64,000 nt of DNA. Origin: Pseudodesulfovibrio indicus. Lineage in GTDB: Bacteria; Desulfobacterota; Desulfovibrionia; Desulfovibrionales; Desulfovibrionaceae. Positions 17,349-25,794 of the stretch are shown piece after piece; the first letter of the stretch is position 1, and each line of letters opens with the position of its first letter. A program made the translations under genes and the position numbers. The stretch spans positions 1,798,001 through 1,862,000 of the forward strand of contig NZ_CP014206.1 of NCBI RefSeq assembly GCF_001563225.1, read 5' to 3'. The notes under the pieces were generated by a model, which worked only from the letters and a program-made list of their open reading frames with translations, searched no databases and was not told the DNA's origin.

Positions 17349-18117
17349 CGATTCCGAACAACCCCGGCTTGCGGTCGTACTGATGGACCACGTGGGCGAT
17401 CCTCCCCGTGGCGGTGAGGACGTTGCCGTCCGCGTCGGTCCGCGGTTCGCCCCTGGTCTGCGCCAGGGTCAGGACCGGCCCTTCGTCGCCCGTCAACCGG
17501 ACTCCGGGGATCGCCCCCGTATGGATCAGGTGGTTGTGCACCCCCTGGTCGTAACCCGCCATGCACTCGCCGCCGGTCGGTGGAACCAGCAGCTCGGTCA
17601 TCGACTTCAGATATTCGATCATGGACCGGTGGTCGGCCACGGTGGTCCCGGAGCAGGACACGGGCCGGTCGGCTATGGCGGCCAGCCGCTCCGGGCCAAG
17701 GTGCTCCCGCACCCAGCGGGCGTTGAACGGGCATGACCCCACGGTCGCGGATTCGTCCTCCAGCACGCAGTTGACCCCTTCGGGCCAGGGATGGGCGAAG
17801 GGGTCGAGCTGGAAGATCACGTCGCGCACGTCGGTTATCAGGATGCGGCGGTATTCCCTGCCGCAGGATTGCAACCAGTCCAGATAGAGGAAATAGCGCA
17901 GCGCGTTGTACGGCACCTCCTCCAGGCCCGGACGGCGCGCGGCCGGGGCAAGGGCGGCGCCGTGTTCCCGCATGCGGTCCAGGTCGCGGGTGGTCTCCGA
18001 GACGAAAAGAACGGTTTCGCCCGCAAACGCCGCCCTTTCCAGGGAAGCGAGAAACGGGCGAACGTCACCGTAATGATAGCCTGCCGCCAGGCCGAGAATC
18101 AGATCGGTCGCGGCCAC
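17332..18117 (-). CDS. Putative GT-A-type glycosyltransferase
   Basis: 261 residues (MAATDLILGLAAGYHYGDV). The layout suggests a nucleotide-sugar transferase: an N-terminal Rossmann-like start, RRILITDVRDVIFQLDPF with a DxxD metal motif at the end of a strand, and a later GYDQGVHNHLI segment resembling the acceptor/metal-binding part of small glycosyltransferases. I cannot assign a CAZy family with certainty. It starts three bases after the helicase stop, so it is probably read from the helicase promoter although the functions look unrelated. Confidence 0.6.
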   Translation of the reverse strand: MAATDLILGLAAGYHYGDVRPFLASLERAAFAGETVLFVSETTRDLDRMREHGAALAPAARRPGLEEVPYNALRYFLYLDWLQSCGREYRRILITDVRDVIFQLDPFAHPWPEGVNCVLEDESATVGSCPFNARWVREHLGPERLAAIADRPVSCSGTTVADHRSMIEYLKSMTELLVPPTGGECMAGYDQGVHNHLIHTGAIPGVRLTGDEGPVLTLAQTRGEPRTDADGNVLTATGRIAHVVHQYDRKPGLFGIVRNRF

Positions 18118-18120
18118 GGC

Positions 18121-19986
18121 CTAGCTGGAGGAGGGCTTGCGCCTTCTCCTGCGCCTGCGCCGCTTGGCCTTGGGCTTGTCCTCGTTGTCGCCGGACGGTG
18201 CTTCGTCCCTGGCGGGCGCGGGTTCGCTCTCGGCCCTGGGCGGCCGTTCGGCCTTCTTGGGCTTGGCGGGCCGTTCCTGCGGTTCGTCCTCGCGGACGGG
18301 TTTTTCCTGCCTGGCGGGTTTTTCGGGCGCTTCGGCTTGCGCGGGCCGTTCGGGTTGTTCCGAACGTGCAGGCCGCTCGGACCGCTCCGACCGTTCGGGC
18401 CGCTCGGACCGCTCGGGCCGCTCGGACCGCTCGGACTTCTCCGGCCGCTCGGACCGTTCGGGCCGCTCGGAAGGCTCGGACCGCTCGGGCCGCTCGGGCC
18501 GTGCGGACTGTTCCTGACCGCCGCCTCGGCCCTCATCCTTGCGGGCGCCGCGTTTGCGGGCGGGCTTTTCGCGCTGGGGCCGGGGCTGCTGGCGGTCCGC
18601 CTCGGGAGCGGCGGGCCTGCCGTGCAGGGTGGGCTGGTAGATTTCGTCCAGGAGCATGGCGATGAGCGCCAGGGAGTCCTCGTCCCCGGCGTACTTCCGG
18701 GCCAGGGGCAGGAAGCGGGAGACGCGCTCCCTCTGGAGGTTGGTCAGCTTGCGGAAGTCCTTTTCCAGGATGGCGGTAAGCCGTTCCTCGATGATGGCGG
18801 TCACGTCCTCTTCGGTGGGGTCCTTGAGTTCGTCGAAGGAGATCTTGAACCGCGTGGCGATGCGCTCCAGCTCCATGCGCTGGATCACGTCCACCAGGGT
18901 GATGGCCGTGCCCGTGGCTCCGGCGCGGCCGGTGCGGCCCGCGCGGTGCACGTAGGATTCCGGGTCCTCGGGCGGCTCCATCATGAAGACGTGGGACAGC
19001 TCCGGGATGTCGATGCCGCGCGCGGCCACGTCCGTGGCCACCAGGAAGCGCAGCTTGCCTTCCTTGATGCGGGCCATGAGCGCCTCGCGCTTGTTCTGGG
19101 TCAGGTCCGAGGTCAGTCCCTCGGCGTCGAACCCGAACTGGGAGAGCAGGGCAGCGGTGAATTCCACGTTGCGCTTGGTGTTGCAGAAGATGATGGCCGA
19201 GGTGGGGTTCTCCAGCTCGATGAGCTTGATGAGCTTGCGCTCCTTGCCCATGGCCTGGACCTCCACGAACTGGTGCGCGATGGCCGAGACGTTGGTTTCG
19301 TCGGAAGAGAGGCTCAGGAATTCCGGCTTGTCCATGAACTCCTCGGCCAGCCGCAGCACGCTGGGCGGGAAGGTGGCCGAGAACATGAAAGCACCGTCGA
19401 TGTTGCGCGGCAGATAGCGCTTCACCTCGACCATGTCGGGGTAGAAGCCCACGGAGAGCATACGGTCGGCCTCGTCGAAGATGAGCACGCGCAGGTCGTC
19501 CAGGACCAGGTTGCGGCGCATGAGATGGTCGAGGATGCGGCCGGGGGTGCCGACCACCAGGTGCGCGCCGTCGCGGAAGGCGTCGAGCTGCTCCTTGTAG
19601 CCCACGCCGCCGTAGACCGCGACCACCTTGAGGGCGTCGTCTCCGGCCAGCATGCGCGCCTCCTGGGCGACCTGCTTGGCCAGCTCGCGGGTGGGAACCA
19701 TGACCATGGCCTGGCACTTGGGGCTGGCGGGGTCGAGTTTTTCCATCAGCGGCAGCACGAAGGCGCCGGTCTTGCCGGAGCCGGTGCGGGCCTGGACCAT
19801 GACGTCCTGATTTTCGAGGAGGAAGGGGATGGCCCGTTCCTGGACCGGCATGAGCTTGTCCCATCCGGCCCTGTCGCACGCCTGGCGGAGCGGCTCCGGC
19901 AGGGTGTCGAAGGTGATCGGCTCGGGGCCGTTTACGACCGGGGTCGTTTCGTTCCCGTTGTCGGGATGCTGGGTGTCGTTTTCCAT
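18121..19986 (-). CDS. DEAD-box ATP-dependent RNA helicase with charged low-complexity tail
   Basis: 621 residues. All helicase motifs are present: Q motif, ARTGSGKTGAF (I), PTRELAKQ (Ia), GTPGRILDHL (Ib), DEADRM (II), SATFP (III), IIFCNTKR (IV), ATDVAARGID (V) and HRAGRTGRAG (VI). About residues 1-370 form the core, followed by a DbpA/CsdA-type extension. The last 150 residues are Pro-Glu-Arg-Ser repeats (ERPERSERPE) ending in a polyarginine block (KRRRRRRRRK), likely an RNA-binding tail. Expected roles are ribosome assembly and cold-shock RNA remodelling. Confidence 0.93.
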   Translation of the reverse strand: MENDTQHPDNGNETTPVVNGPEPITFDTLPEPLRQACDRAGWDKLMPVQERAIPFLLENQDVMVQARTGSGKTGAFVLPLMEKLDPASPKCQAMVMVPTRELAKQVAQEARMLAGDDALKVVAVYGGVGYKEQLDAFRDGAHLVVGTPGRILDHLMRRNLVLDDLRVLIFDEADRMLSVGFYPDMVEVKRYLPRNIDGAFMFSATFPPSVLRLAEEFMDKPEFLSLSSDETNVSAIAHQFVEVQAMGKERKLIKLIELENPTSAIIFCNTKRNVEFTAALLSQFGFDAEGLTSDLTQNKREALMARIKEGKLRFLVATDVAARGIDIPELSHVFMMEPPEDPESYVHRAGRTGRAGATGTAITLVDVIQRMELERIATRFKISFDELKDPTEEDVTAIIEERLTAILEKDFRKLTNLQRERVSRFLPLARKYAGDEDSLALIAMLLDEIYQPTLHGRPAAPEADRQQPRPQREKPARKRGARKDEGRGGGQEQSARPERPERSEPSERPERSERPEKSERSERPERSERPERSERSERPARSEQPERPAQAEAPEKPARQEKPVREDEPQERPAKPKKAERPPRAESEPAPARDEAPSGDNEDKPKAKRRRRRRRRKPSSS

Positions 19987-20119
19987 TGGTACCTACTGTG
20001 TGATGTGAATTCCGGCCATCGAGTATTGTGCATGGGGCCGGAATGGGAAATTTGTTCGTCGCGGGGAACACTATACCGGATTGCCCACGTTGCACAAGGT
20101 GGCCGGTCGCCCCTCCCCG

Positions 20120-20899
20120 TCAGTGGACGAACTGTTCATTGAATATGCGCTCCTCCAGGGAGTGTCCGGGGTCGAAAAGCAGTCGCGCGGGCCGGGAGTG
20201 GTCCTCCACCACGCGGACCCTGACCACGTCGCGGACCTCGAAGGAGTCGGCTGCGGCGCCCACGGGGCGGCGGGCCGGGTCGAGGATGTCGAACTCCACC
20301 ACGGCGGAGTGGGGCAGCAGTGCGCCGTTCCAGCGCCGGGGGCGAAACGGGCTGACCGGAGTCAGGGCCAGGACGTTGGACCCCAGCGGGATGATCGGCC
20401 CCTGGGCCGAGAGGTTGTACGCCGTGCTGCCCGCCGGGGTGGCGACCATGATGCCGTCGCAGACGAGCCGCTCCAGCTTCTCCCGGCTGTTGATGCTCAG
20501 CCGGATGTTGGCCGACTGCTGCGAATAGCGGTGCAGGGACACCTCGTTGAAGGCCAGCGCCGAAAAGGTTTGTCCGTCCACGGTCTCGGCGGTCATGACC
20601 AGCGGATTCAGGGGCTGGGGCCGGGCCAGGTTGATCCGCTCCATCAGGCCGTCCGGGTCGAACCGGTTGAGCAGGAAGCCGATGGTTCCCCGGTTCATGC
20701 CGTAGAAGGGGATGCCCGCGTCCATGTATTCGTGCACGGTTTGGAGCATGAACCCGTCGCCCCCGAGGACCACCAGGGCGTCGGCCCGGTCCGCAGGGAC
20801 CAGGGGGTAGCTCCTGGCGAGCCGGTCGAGCCCTTCGCGCGCCTTGGGCGTGTCGGACGCGACGCAGGCTATCTTCTCTATGGACGCGGCGCTGTGCAT
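20120..20899 (-). CDS. nadK: NAD kinase
   Basis: 259 residues. The ATP/NAD kinase signatures are VVLGGDGFMLQTVHE (GGDG) and DGIMVATPAGSTAYNLSAQG, with FNEVSLHR between them; GTIGFLLNRF matches the NAD-binding strand. The enzyme phosphorylates NAD to NADP in the cytoplasm. It lies downstream of citrate synthase on the same strand, 60 bases apart with a hairpin between, so it may be partly independent. Confidence 0.93.
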   Translation of the reverse strand: MHSAASIEKIACVASDTPKAREGLDRLARSYPLVPADRADALVVLGGDGFMLQTVHEYMDAGIPFYGMNRGTIGFLLNRFDPDGLMERINLARPQPLNPLVMTAETVDGQTFSALAFNEVSLHRYSQQSANIRLSINSREKLERLVCDGIMVATPAGSTAYNLSAQGPIIPLGSNVLALTPVSPFRPRRWNGALLPHSAVVEFDILDPARRPVGAAADSFEVRDVVRVRVVEDHSRPARLLFDPGHSLEERIFNEQFVH

Positions 20900-20928
20900 G
20901 GTCGTTGTCTTTGGGCGGAAAAACGGGA

Positions 20929-20948
20929 AAGGCCCCGTGCGGGGCCTT
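20929..20948 (-). terminator. Hairpin between citrate synthase and nadK
   Basis: AAGGCCCC and GGGGCCTT form a perfect 8-bp stem around GTGC. On the minus strand it is followed by TTTCCCGTTTTT, so it is a probable but leaky terminator for citrate synthase. Confidence 0.6.
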
Positions 20949-20959
20949 GGTCCTCTGTC

Positions 20960-22267
20960 TTAGAGCCTGGAGTCCAGGGGGATGTAGGTCCTGGGCTTGA
21001 GGCCGGTGTAGATCTGGCGCGGGCGGTGGATCTTGTTGACTCCGTCCCTGGCCGCCTCGTGCCAATGGGCGATCCAGCCCGGCATGCGGCCGATGGCGAA
21101 CATCACCGGGAACATGTTCACCGGGATGTTCAGGGCGCGCAGGATGATGCCGGAATAGAAGTCCACGTTGGGATAGAGTTTGCGCTCGGTGAAGTATTCG
21201 TCGTTCAGCGCCACCTCGGCCAGCTCCAGGGCGATGTCCAGCAGCGGGTCGTCGTATCCTGTGGACTCCAGCATGTCGTGGGCCGCCTCGCGCAGTATCT
21301 TGGCGCGCGGGTCGAAGGATTTGTAGATGCGGTGGCCGAAGCCCATAAGCCGGAACTCCTTGCGCTTCACCCGTTCGATGTATTCGGGGATGGTCGCCTC
21401 GCCCTGGTTGATCTGCTCCAGCATCTTGATGACGCCCGCGTTGGCCCCGCCGTGCAATCGGCCCCACAGGGCGCAGATGCCCGCCGAGACCGAGGCGAAC
21501 AGGTTGGCCTCGGTGGACTGGACCATGCGCACGGTGGAGCAGGAGCAGTTCTGCTCGTGGTCGGCGTGGAGCAGGAAGAACAGGGAAAGGGCGCGGACCT
21601 GGGCGTCGGTCGGCTCGAACTGCCGGTGCGGGATGGAGTGCATCATGTGCAGGAAGTTGCGGCAGTAGGAGAGCTTGGGGTCCGGGTACATGAACGGCAG
21701 CCCCTGGGCCTTGCGGTAGGACCAGGCCGCGATGGTGCGCACCTTGGAGATGATCTTGGCCGCGGCCCGCAGAAAGTCCTCCTGGGAGGAGAGCTCCAGC
21801 AGGTCGGGGTGGTAGCAGCCCAGCGCGTTGATCACGGCGGACAGGATGGCCATGGGATGGCCGCTGGACGGGAACCCTTCGAAATGATGGCGCAGCCCCT
21901 CGTGCAGCAGCTCCTGCTCGCTGAGGATGTCGCGGAATTCCTGGCGCTGGGCGCGGGTGGGCAGCTCGCCGAAGATGAGCAGGTAGGCGGTCTCGATGAA
22001 CGTGCCCTGGGCGGCGATGTCCTCGATGGGGTAGCCCCGGTAGCGGAGGATGCCGTTTTCGCCGTCCACGAAGGTCACGTCGCTCTGGCACGAGCCCGTG
22101 TTGCCGTAGCCTGGATCATAGGTGATGTAGCCGGTGTCCGTTCGCAGGCAGCGGATGTCGATGGCATGCTCGTTTTCGGTGCCGACGATGACGGGCAGAT
22201 CGTAGGTCTTGCCGTCGAGAATGAGTTGTGCGGTCTTGCCGGAAAGGGATTTGTCGTCGTTCTGCAT
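20960..22267 (-). CDS. gltA: Citrate synthase (type II)
   Basis: 435 residues from ATG at 22267, preceded by AGAGG at six bases; an in-frame ATG at 22288 lacks a better site. Catalytic regions are GRLHGGANAGVIKML and FGHRIYKSFDPRAKIL; the N-terminal part has GYGNTGSCQSDVTFVDGENG and RYRGYPIEDIA, as in GltA-type enzymes. It condenses oxaloacetate and acetyl-CoA. In sulfate reducers this usually serves 2-oxoglutarate and glutamate supply rather than a full oxidative cycle (group knowledge). Confidence 0.95.
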   Translation of the reverse strand: MQNDDKSLSGKTAQLILDGKTYDLPVIVGTENEHAIDIRCLRTDTGYITYDPGYGNTGSCQSDVTFVDGENGILRYRGYPIEDIAAQGTFIETAYLLIFGELPTRAQRQEFRDILSEQELLHEGLRHHFEGFPSSGHPMAILSAVINALGCYHPDLLELSSQEDFLRAAAKIISKVRTIAAWSYRKAQGLPFMYPDPKLSYCRNFLHMMHSIPHRQFEPTDAQVRALSLFFLLHADHEQNCSCSTVRMVQSTEANLFASVSAGICALWGRLHGGANAGVIKMLEQINQGEATIPEYIERVKRKEFRLMGFGHRIYKSFDPRAKILREAAHDMLESTGYDDPLLDIALELAEVALNDEYFTERKLYPNVDFYSGIILRALNIPVNMFPVMFAIGRMPGWIAHWHEAARDGVNKIHRPRQIYTGLKPRTYIPLDSRL

Positions 22268-22676
22268 CTGGTTACCTCTGGAGATCATAGGTCAAGCCTC
22301 GCGGCCTGTGCCGGGCGAGAAGAAAATTCGGTTGTATGGCCTGGTTTCGGTCGGCCTTGGGAGGTCTGGCCGCACCATGCTATGGGAGCATCCGATCAAG
22401 ATAGGACTCACAATCCGAAAAAAATAATTACACCAAAAGGGCCGGGAGTGTCAAACCACCTGTTGGGGGCCTATACTTGAAATTGAGTTATTTAAATTAG
22501 TTGAATGCGAAAATAGTCCGTACAAGCGCCGCCTTGCCGTGCGTTTCCCCCCATTTAAACGGGATTTCATCCCTCGGGGTTGACTTTCGGGATTATACCC
22601 CTATAGGGTATATTCACGCGGCAACGGAAAGGATGTCCGGTCCGCAAACATCATCAAGACGAGGTCACGAACCGAC
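22268..22676. other. Intergenic region between divergent gltA and the Fe-S protein gene
   Basis: 409 bases. The left half carries the gltA promoter region; I see no convincing -35/-10 pair. The middle (22415-22510) is AT-rich. The right end holds the CsoR/CstR-like palindrome and promoter at 22580-22612. No gene is credible here. Confidence 0.6.
22580..22612 (+). promoter_or_regulatory. Promoter overlapped by a CsoR/CstR-type palindromic operator
   Basis: TTGACT (22580-22585) is a good -35. Downstream lies TATACCCCTATAGGGTATA (22594-22612): 7-base arms TATACCC and GGGTATA around a 5-base centre. The candidate -10, TATAGG (22602-22607, spacer 16), sits in the palindrome's centre. ATACCC-N4-5-GGGTAT operators are the hallmark of the CsoR/RcnR/CstR repressor family (copper, nickel or persulfide sensors). 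Binding there would block RNA polymerase. Confidence 0.65.
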
Positions 22677-23759
22677 ATGTCGGAGAAGAAACACCAGGCT
22701 GGGAAGGTCAGCCGACGGGGGTTCCTCAAGGCCCTGGGCGTGGGCGGCGCGGCCGCGCTCGCGCCCGCCGGGACCGCCCTGGCCGCGAGCGAGCGCGTAC
22801 CCGCCCCGTCCGGCGGCGAACTGGCCACCCTGCTCGACCTGTCCAAGTGCATCGGCTGCGGCGAGTGCGTGTCCGCCTGCCGCGAGTCCAACGCGCACAA
22901 GTTTCCGGAACCGGTCAAGCCGTTCCCCGAGCTCATTCCGGCGCGGCGCGCCAAGACCGAGGACTGGTCGGAGATGCGCGACCGGGACGATCGGCTGACC
23001 CCCTACAACTGGCTGTTCCTCCAGAACGCCCAGGTGGACTACGACGGCGAATCCTGGGATATCAACATCCCCCGGCGGTGCATGCATTGCCAGAATCCGC
23101 CCTGCGCCAACATGTGTCCCTTCGGCGCGGCCAACAAGCAGCTCAACGGGCTGACCCGGATCAGCGACAACCTCTGCATGGGCGGAGCCAAGTGTCGCAC
23201 GGTCTGCCCCTGGCACATCCCCCAGCGGCAGTCCGGCGTGGGCCTCTATCGCCACCTCATGCCCCGCCTGGCGGGCAACGGGGTCATGTACAAGTGCGAC
23301 CGCTGTTACCAGCTGCTCGACAAGGGCGAAGTGCCGGCCTGCATTTCCGTCTGCCCCGAGAACGTCCAGACCATCGGGCCGCGCGACGAGATTGTGGCCC
23401 AGGCCAAAAAGCTGGCCAAGGGGATGAGCGGATTCATCTACGGGCTGGAGGAAAACGGCGGGACCAACACCCTGTACGTCTCCCCGGTGCCGTTCGAGCT
23501 CATCGACAAGGCCATCGACAAAGACTCCGGCAAGGGAGCCGGCCAGGGACCGCAGACCAAGGGCCAAGGCAAGGGCAAGCCCGCAGGCAAGGGGCTCGGC
23601 CCCGGCAAGCCGCACATGGGTCCGGTCAAGGACGTCATGGCCGACGAGACCAACCTGGCCACGGCCACGCTCATCGCGCCCTTTGCGGGCATTGCGGCGG
23701 GCGTCCTCGGCCTCGGCTCCAGGCTCCTGAAATCCGGGGAGGGCGGCCATGAGGAATAG
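22677..23759 (+). CDS. Tat-exported, membrane-anchored protein with four [4Fe-4S] clusters (HybA-like)
   Basis: 360 residues. A twin-arginine signal (SRRGFLKALGVGGAAALAPA) is followed by four cysteine groups: CIGCGECVSACRES, CMHCQNPPCANMC, CMGGAKCRTVCP and CDRCYQLL...ACISVCP. The tail has a Gly/Lys/Pro-rich linker and a hydrophobic C-terminal helix (LIAPFAGIAAGVLGLGSRLL), as in HybA-type periplasmic subunits. It should pass electrons between a periplasmic donor and the quinone pool through the membrane protein encoded next, overlapping by 11 bases. Expression is probably controlled by the upstream palindrome. Confidence 0.88.
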   Translation: MSEKKHQAGKVSRRGFLKALGVGGAAALAPAGTALAASERVPAPSGGELATLLDLSKCIGCGECVSACRESNAHKFPEPVKPFPELIPARRAKTEDWSEMRDRDDRLTPYNWLFLQNAQVDYDGESWDINIPRRCMHCQNPPCANMCPFGAANKQLNGLTRISDNLCMGGAKCRTVCPWHIPQRQSGVGLYRHLMPRLAGNGVMYKCDRCYQLLDKGEVPACISVCPENVQTIGPRDEIVAQAKKLAKGMSGFIYGLEENGGTNTLYVSPVPFELIDKAIDKDSGKGAGQGPQTKGQGKGKPAGKGLGPGKPHMGPVKDVMADETNLATATLIAPFAGIAAGVLGLGSRLLKSGEGGHEE

Positions 23760-24213
23760 ACCTTATCCCCGCTGGCTCTCCCGGCTGTTCATTCTCACCG
23801 TGGCCGCCCTGACCTTCACCGGGTTCATGCAGATGCCCCTGGCCAAGCGGTACGCCCTGACCGCGGTGCCGGGCATGGCCTGGACCGGCGACTTCTTCCT
23901 GGTGCACAGGATGCACTACGTGCTCGGCGCGCTCTTCCTGTTCGTCATCGCCCTGGCCGCGGCCAACTGGCTCCGGTCCTGGCGTCGCGAGCTGACCCTG
24001 ACCCGGCTCGGCGCGGCCCGCGCGGTCGCGGTCGGCGGCCTGGCCGTGTCCGGCCTGCTCCGCGTCTACCGCAACCTGCCGGACGTCACCCTGGACCCGC
24101 TGTGGATCGTGACCATCGAATGGGTGCACCTCACCCTGGTCATGGTGCTCGGCGTCCTGGCCCTGGTCGCCCTCGTCCGGGGCGCGTCGGCCTATGCCGT
24201 GCGTAAGCGATAA
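23749..24213 (+). CDS. Four-helix membrane protein, partner of the Fe-S subunit
   Basis: 154 residues with about four transmembrane helices ([65 protein letters not shown]). Histidines in [12 protein letters not shown] and EWVHLTLVM could bind haem b or quinone, but the full four-histidine cytochrome b561 pattern is not clear. The overlapping start shows coupling to the Fe-S gene. Likely quinone-side subunit of a small electron-transfer complex; the redox partner is unknown. Confidence 0.7.
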   Translation: MRNRPYPRWLSRLFILTVAALTFTGFMQMPLAKRYALTAVPGMAWTGDFFLVHRMHYVLGALFLFVIALAAANWLRSWRRELTLTRLGAARAVAVGGLAVSGLLRVYRNLPDVTLDPLWIVTIEWVHLTLVMVLGVLALVALVRGASAYAVRKR

Positions 24214-24242
24214 GTTTCGTCACACTCCCTTCCCATAGCCTG

Positions 24243-24270
24243 AAAGGGGACCTTCGGGTCCCCTTTCTTG
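24243..24270 (+). terminator. Intrinsic terminator after the Fe-S/membrane pair
   Basis: AAAGGGGACC and GGTCCCCTTT form a 10-bp stem with a TTCG tetraloop, then CTTG. Confidence 0.85.
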
Positions 24271-24323
24271 CCTCCGCGAAACGTGCTATCCCTGTGCCGC
24301 AACAGACAAAAGGAGCAGTCCAC

Positions 24324-24659
24324 ATGGAAAACATATCCTGGAACGATTTCGAGAAGGTGGAGCTGCGCGTGGGGACCATCCTGCGCGTGGAGCCGTTCCC
24401 CGAGGCGCGCGTGCCCGCCTACAAGCTCTGGCTGGATTTCGGCCCCGAGATAGGCGAGCGCAAGTCCAGCGCCCAGGTCACCGACCTCTACGATCCCGAT
24501 TCGTTGGTCGGCAAACAGGTCGTGGCCGTGGTCAACTTTCCGCCCAAGCAGATCGGTCCCATGCGCTCCGAATGTCTGGTCACCGGCTTCTACCGCCAGG
24601 ACGGCGTGGTCCTCGCCGTCCCCGACCAACCCTGTCCCAACGGCCTGAAGCTGGGATAG
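24324..24659 (+). CDS. csaA: CsaA-type tRNA-binding-domain protein
   Basis: 111 residues from ATG at 24324 (AGGAG upstream). The single EMAP/tRNA-binding domain starts [15 protein letters not shown] and continues with [31 protein letters not shown] and the C-terminal [18 protein letters not shown], closely following CsaA. Bacterial CsaA is described as an export-related chaperone and a structural homologue of the MetRS C-terminal domain. It is monocistronic, between two terminators. Confidence 0.9.
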   Translation: MENISWNDFEKVELRVGTILRVEPFPEARVPAYKLWLDFGPEIGERKSSAQVTDLYDPDSLVGKQVVAVVNFPPKQIGPMRSECLVTGFYRQDGVVLAVPDQPCPNGLKLG

Positions 24660-24663
24660 AAGA

Positions 24664-24778
24664 GGCCTCCGGCGGCCAGGGGGGAAAGGGGAAGAGGGGA
24701 ACCCTTTGCAAAGGGCTTCCCCTCTTCCCCTTTCCCCCCTGGACCCCCCTATCCCCATCACCCCTCCGAAACTCTTTG
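24664..24778 (+). repeat. Dispersed hairpin element, copy A (3' of csaA)
   Basis: Begins GGCCTCCGGCGGC five bases after the csaA stop. A 26-bp perfect inverted repeat follows: 24676-24701 against 24717-24742, beginning CCAGGGGGGAAAGGGG. It encloses CCCTTTGCAAAGGG. The element ends ACCCCCC...AAACTCTTTG. Two more copies occur at 55.2-55.5 kb with the same architecture. Confidence 0.85.
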
Positions 24779-24806
24779 TCGCCGCCTTCGGCGGGGCGGA
24801 CAGCAA

Positions 24807-24844
24807 AAACCGCCTCCAGTCCAACAAAGGACCGGAGGCGGTTT
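24807..24844 (+). terminator. Bidirectional terminator-like hairpin
   Basis: AAACCGCCTCC (24807-24817) pairs with GGAGGCGGTTT (24834-24844); the loop contains a smaller GTCC/GGAC stem. A and T tracts flank the stem. Confidence 0.65.
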
Positions 24845-24918
24845 GTATTGGTTTCAAGAATTGGAGCGATTCAGGTGTGCAGCACCCGACAGCGGCTCTC
24901 TCCCCCGCGCTCGGAATA

Positions 24919-25037
24919 GGCTTGGGAGAGTGGTGTGGCTGTGCATTTTCTTCCGGGGGCTTTCACCGCAACGTAGCTGTCTACGTGAGGATGGAAGCCC
25001 CCGGAAAAAAAGTGCAGACGCGCCGCTATCGCAAGCC
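24919..25037. other. 119-bp nested imperfect palindrome between convergent genes
   Basis: Outer arms GGCTTG (24919-24924) and CAAGCC (25032-25037); middle arms TGCA/TGCA plus T- and A-tracts; perfect 12-bp arms TTCCGGGGGCTT (24951-24962) and AAGCCCCCGGAA (24995-25006); inner arms ACGTAG and CTACGT around CTGT. It ends about 24 bases before the nitroreductase stop. It could be a fold-back mobile remnant, a structured RNA or a complex terminator. No coding potential is credible. Confidence 0.6.
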
Positions 25038-25060
25038 GCCCCCCGCACCATCCGCCATCT

Positions 25061-25672
25061 TTACTCCAAGATCATGTCATCCAATGGTTGGCGCCAGGCC
25101 TTGGGATGGACGACCAGATCCGCCTTGCGATGGCCTACGGCGATGAGCATGGGTATCCAGTAGTTGTCCGGGATGTTGAACTCCTTGGCCACACCGTCGC
25201 GGTCGAAGCCGTCCATGGGGTGGGTGTCCAGGCCACGGGCGCAGGCGGCGAACATGAAGGACATGGCGAACAGCCCGGCGTTCTTGGCGGCGAAGGCCAG
25301 GGTCGCCTCCGAGTCGTTGCCGTACAGGGCCTTGGCGGAGTTGACCAGATAATCGCGCTGCTCGGGCTTCATGTTGTGCTTGAAATGGCCCTCGAAGGTG
25401 GGGTTGCCTTCCTTCCAGCCGTCGCGGTCGCCGAGCACGATGAGCACCACCGGGGCCTCGGTTACCTTGGGCTGGTCAAAGGCCAGGGCGCGAAGGGCGG
25501 CCTTGCGCTCCGGGTCGCGGACGATCTTCACCTTCCACGGCTGGAGGTTGAAGCTCGAAGGGGCCTTGGCCGCGTCCTCCAGCACCTCGCGGAGCAGCTC
25601 TTCGGGCACGTCCTGGGTGGGATCGAAAAAGTTGATGGCTCTGCGTCGTTCAAGGATCTCATTGTAATCCAT
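25061..25672 (-). CDS. Nitroreductase-family FMN oxidoreductase
   Basis: 203 residues. FMN-binding signatures are RRRAINFFDPTQDVP at the N-terminus and APSSFNLQPWKVKIV; the C-terminal part has IPMLIAVGHRKAD. The YdjA/NfnB-like enzymes reduce nitro compounds, quinones or flavins with NAD(P)H; substrate is not predictable. It is monocistronic, with the terminator of argC upstream and the palindrome downstream. Confidence 0.88.
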   Translation of the reverse strand: MDYNEILERRRAINFFDPTQDVPEELLREVLEDAAKAPSSFNLQPWKVKIVRDPERKAALRALAFDQPKVTEAPVVLIVLGDRDGWKEGNPTFEGHFKHNMKPEQRDYLVNSAKALYGNDSEATLAFAAKNAGLFAMSFMFAACARGLDTHPMDGFDRDGVAKEFNIPDNYWIPMLIAVGHRKADLVVHPKAWRQPLDDMILE

Positions 25673-25737
25673 ATGGGTATCCTCCGGATAAGGGATTGGG
25701 GGTCGTTCGCAATACCTGACAATATAACCACTGCGCG

Positions 25738-25768
25738 GAAAAAGAAAAGGCCGTGATGAACACGGCCT
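25738..25768 (-). terminator. Intrinsic terminator of argC
   Basis: AGGCCGTG and CACGGCCT pair around ATGAA; reading the minus strand, the stem is followed by TTCTTTTTC. Confidence 0.8.
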
Positions 25769-25794
25769 CTCAAATGTCGCAAAGGGGAGGGCGG

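Noticed and set aside
18350-18500. Possible CRISPR-like array because of short repeated units
   Set aside because: Repeats are in-frame codon repeats without unique spacers of constant length.
18099-18536. Pro/Ser/Gly-rich 145-residue frame resembling a collagen-like protein
   Set aside because: It is an alternative frame over the repetitive PERSERPE tail of the DEAD-box helicase; the periodicity comes from the real gene.
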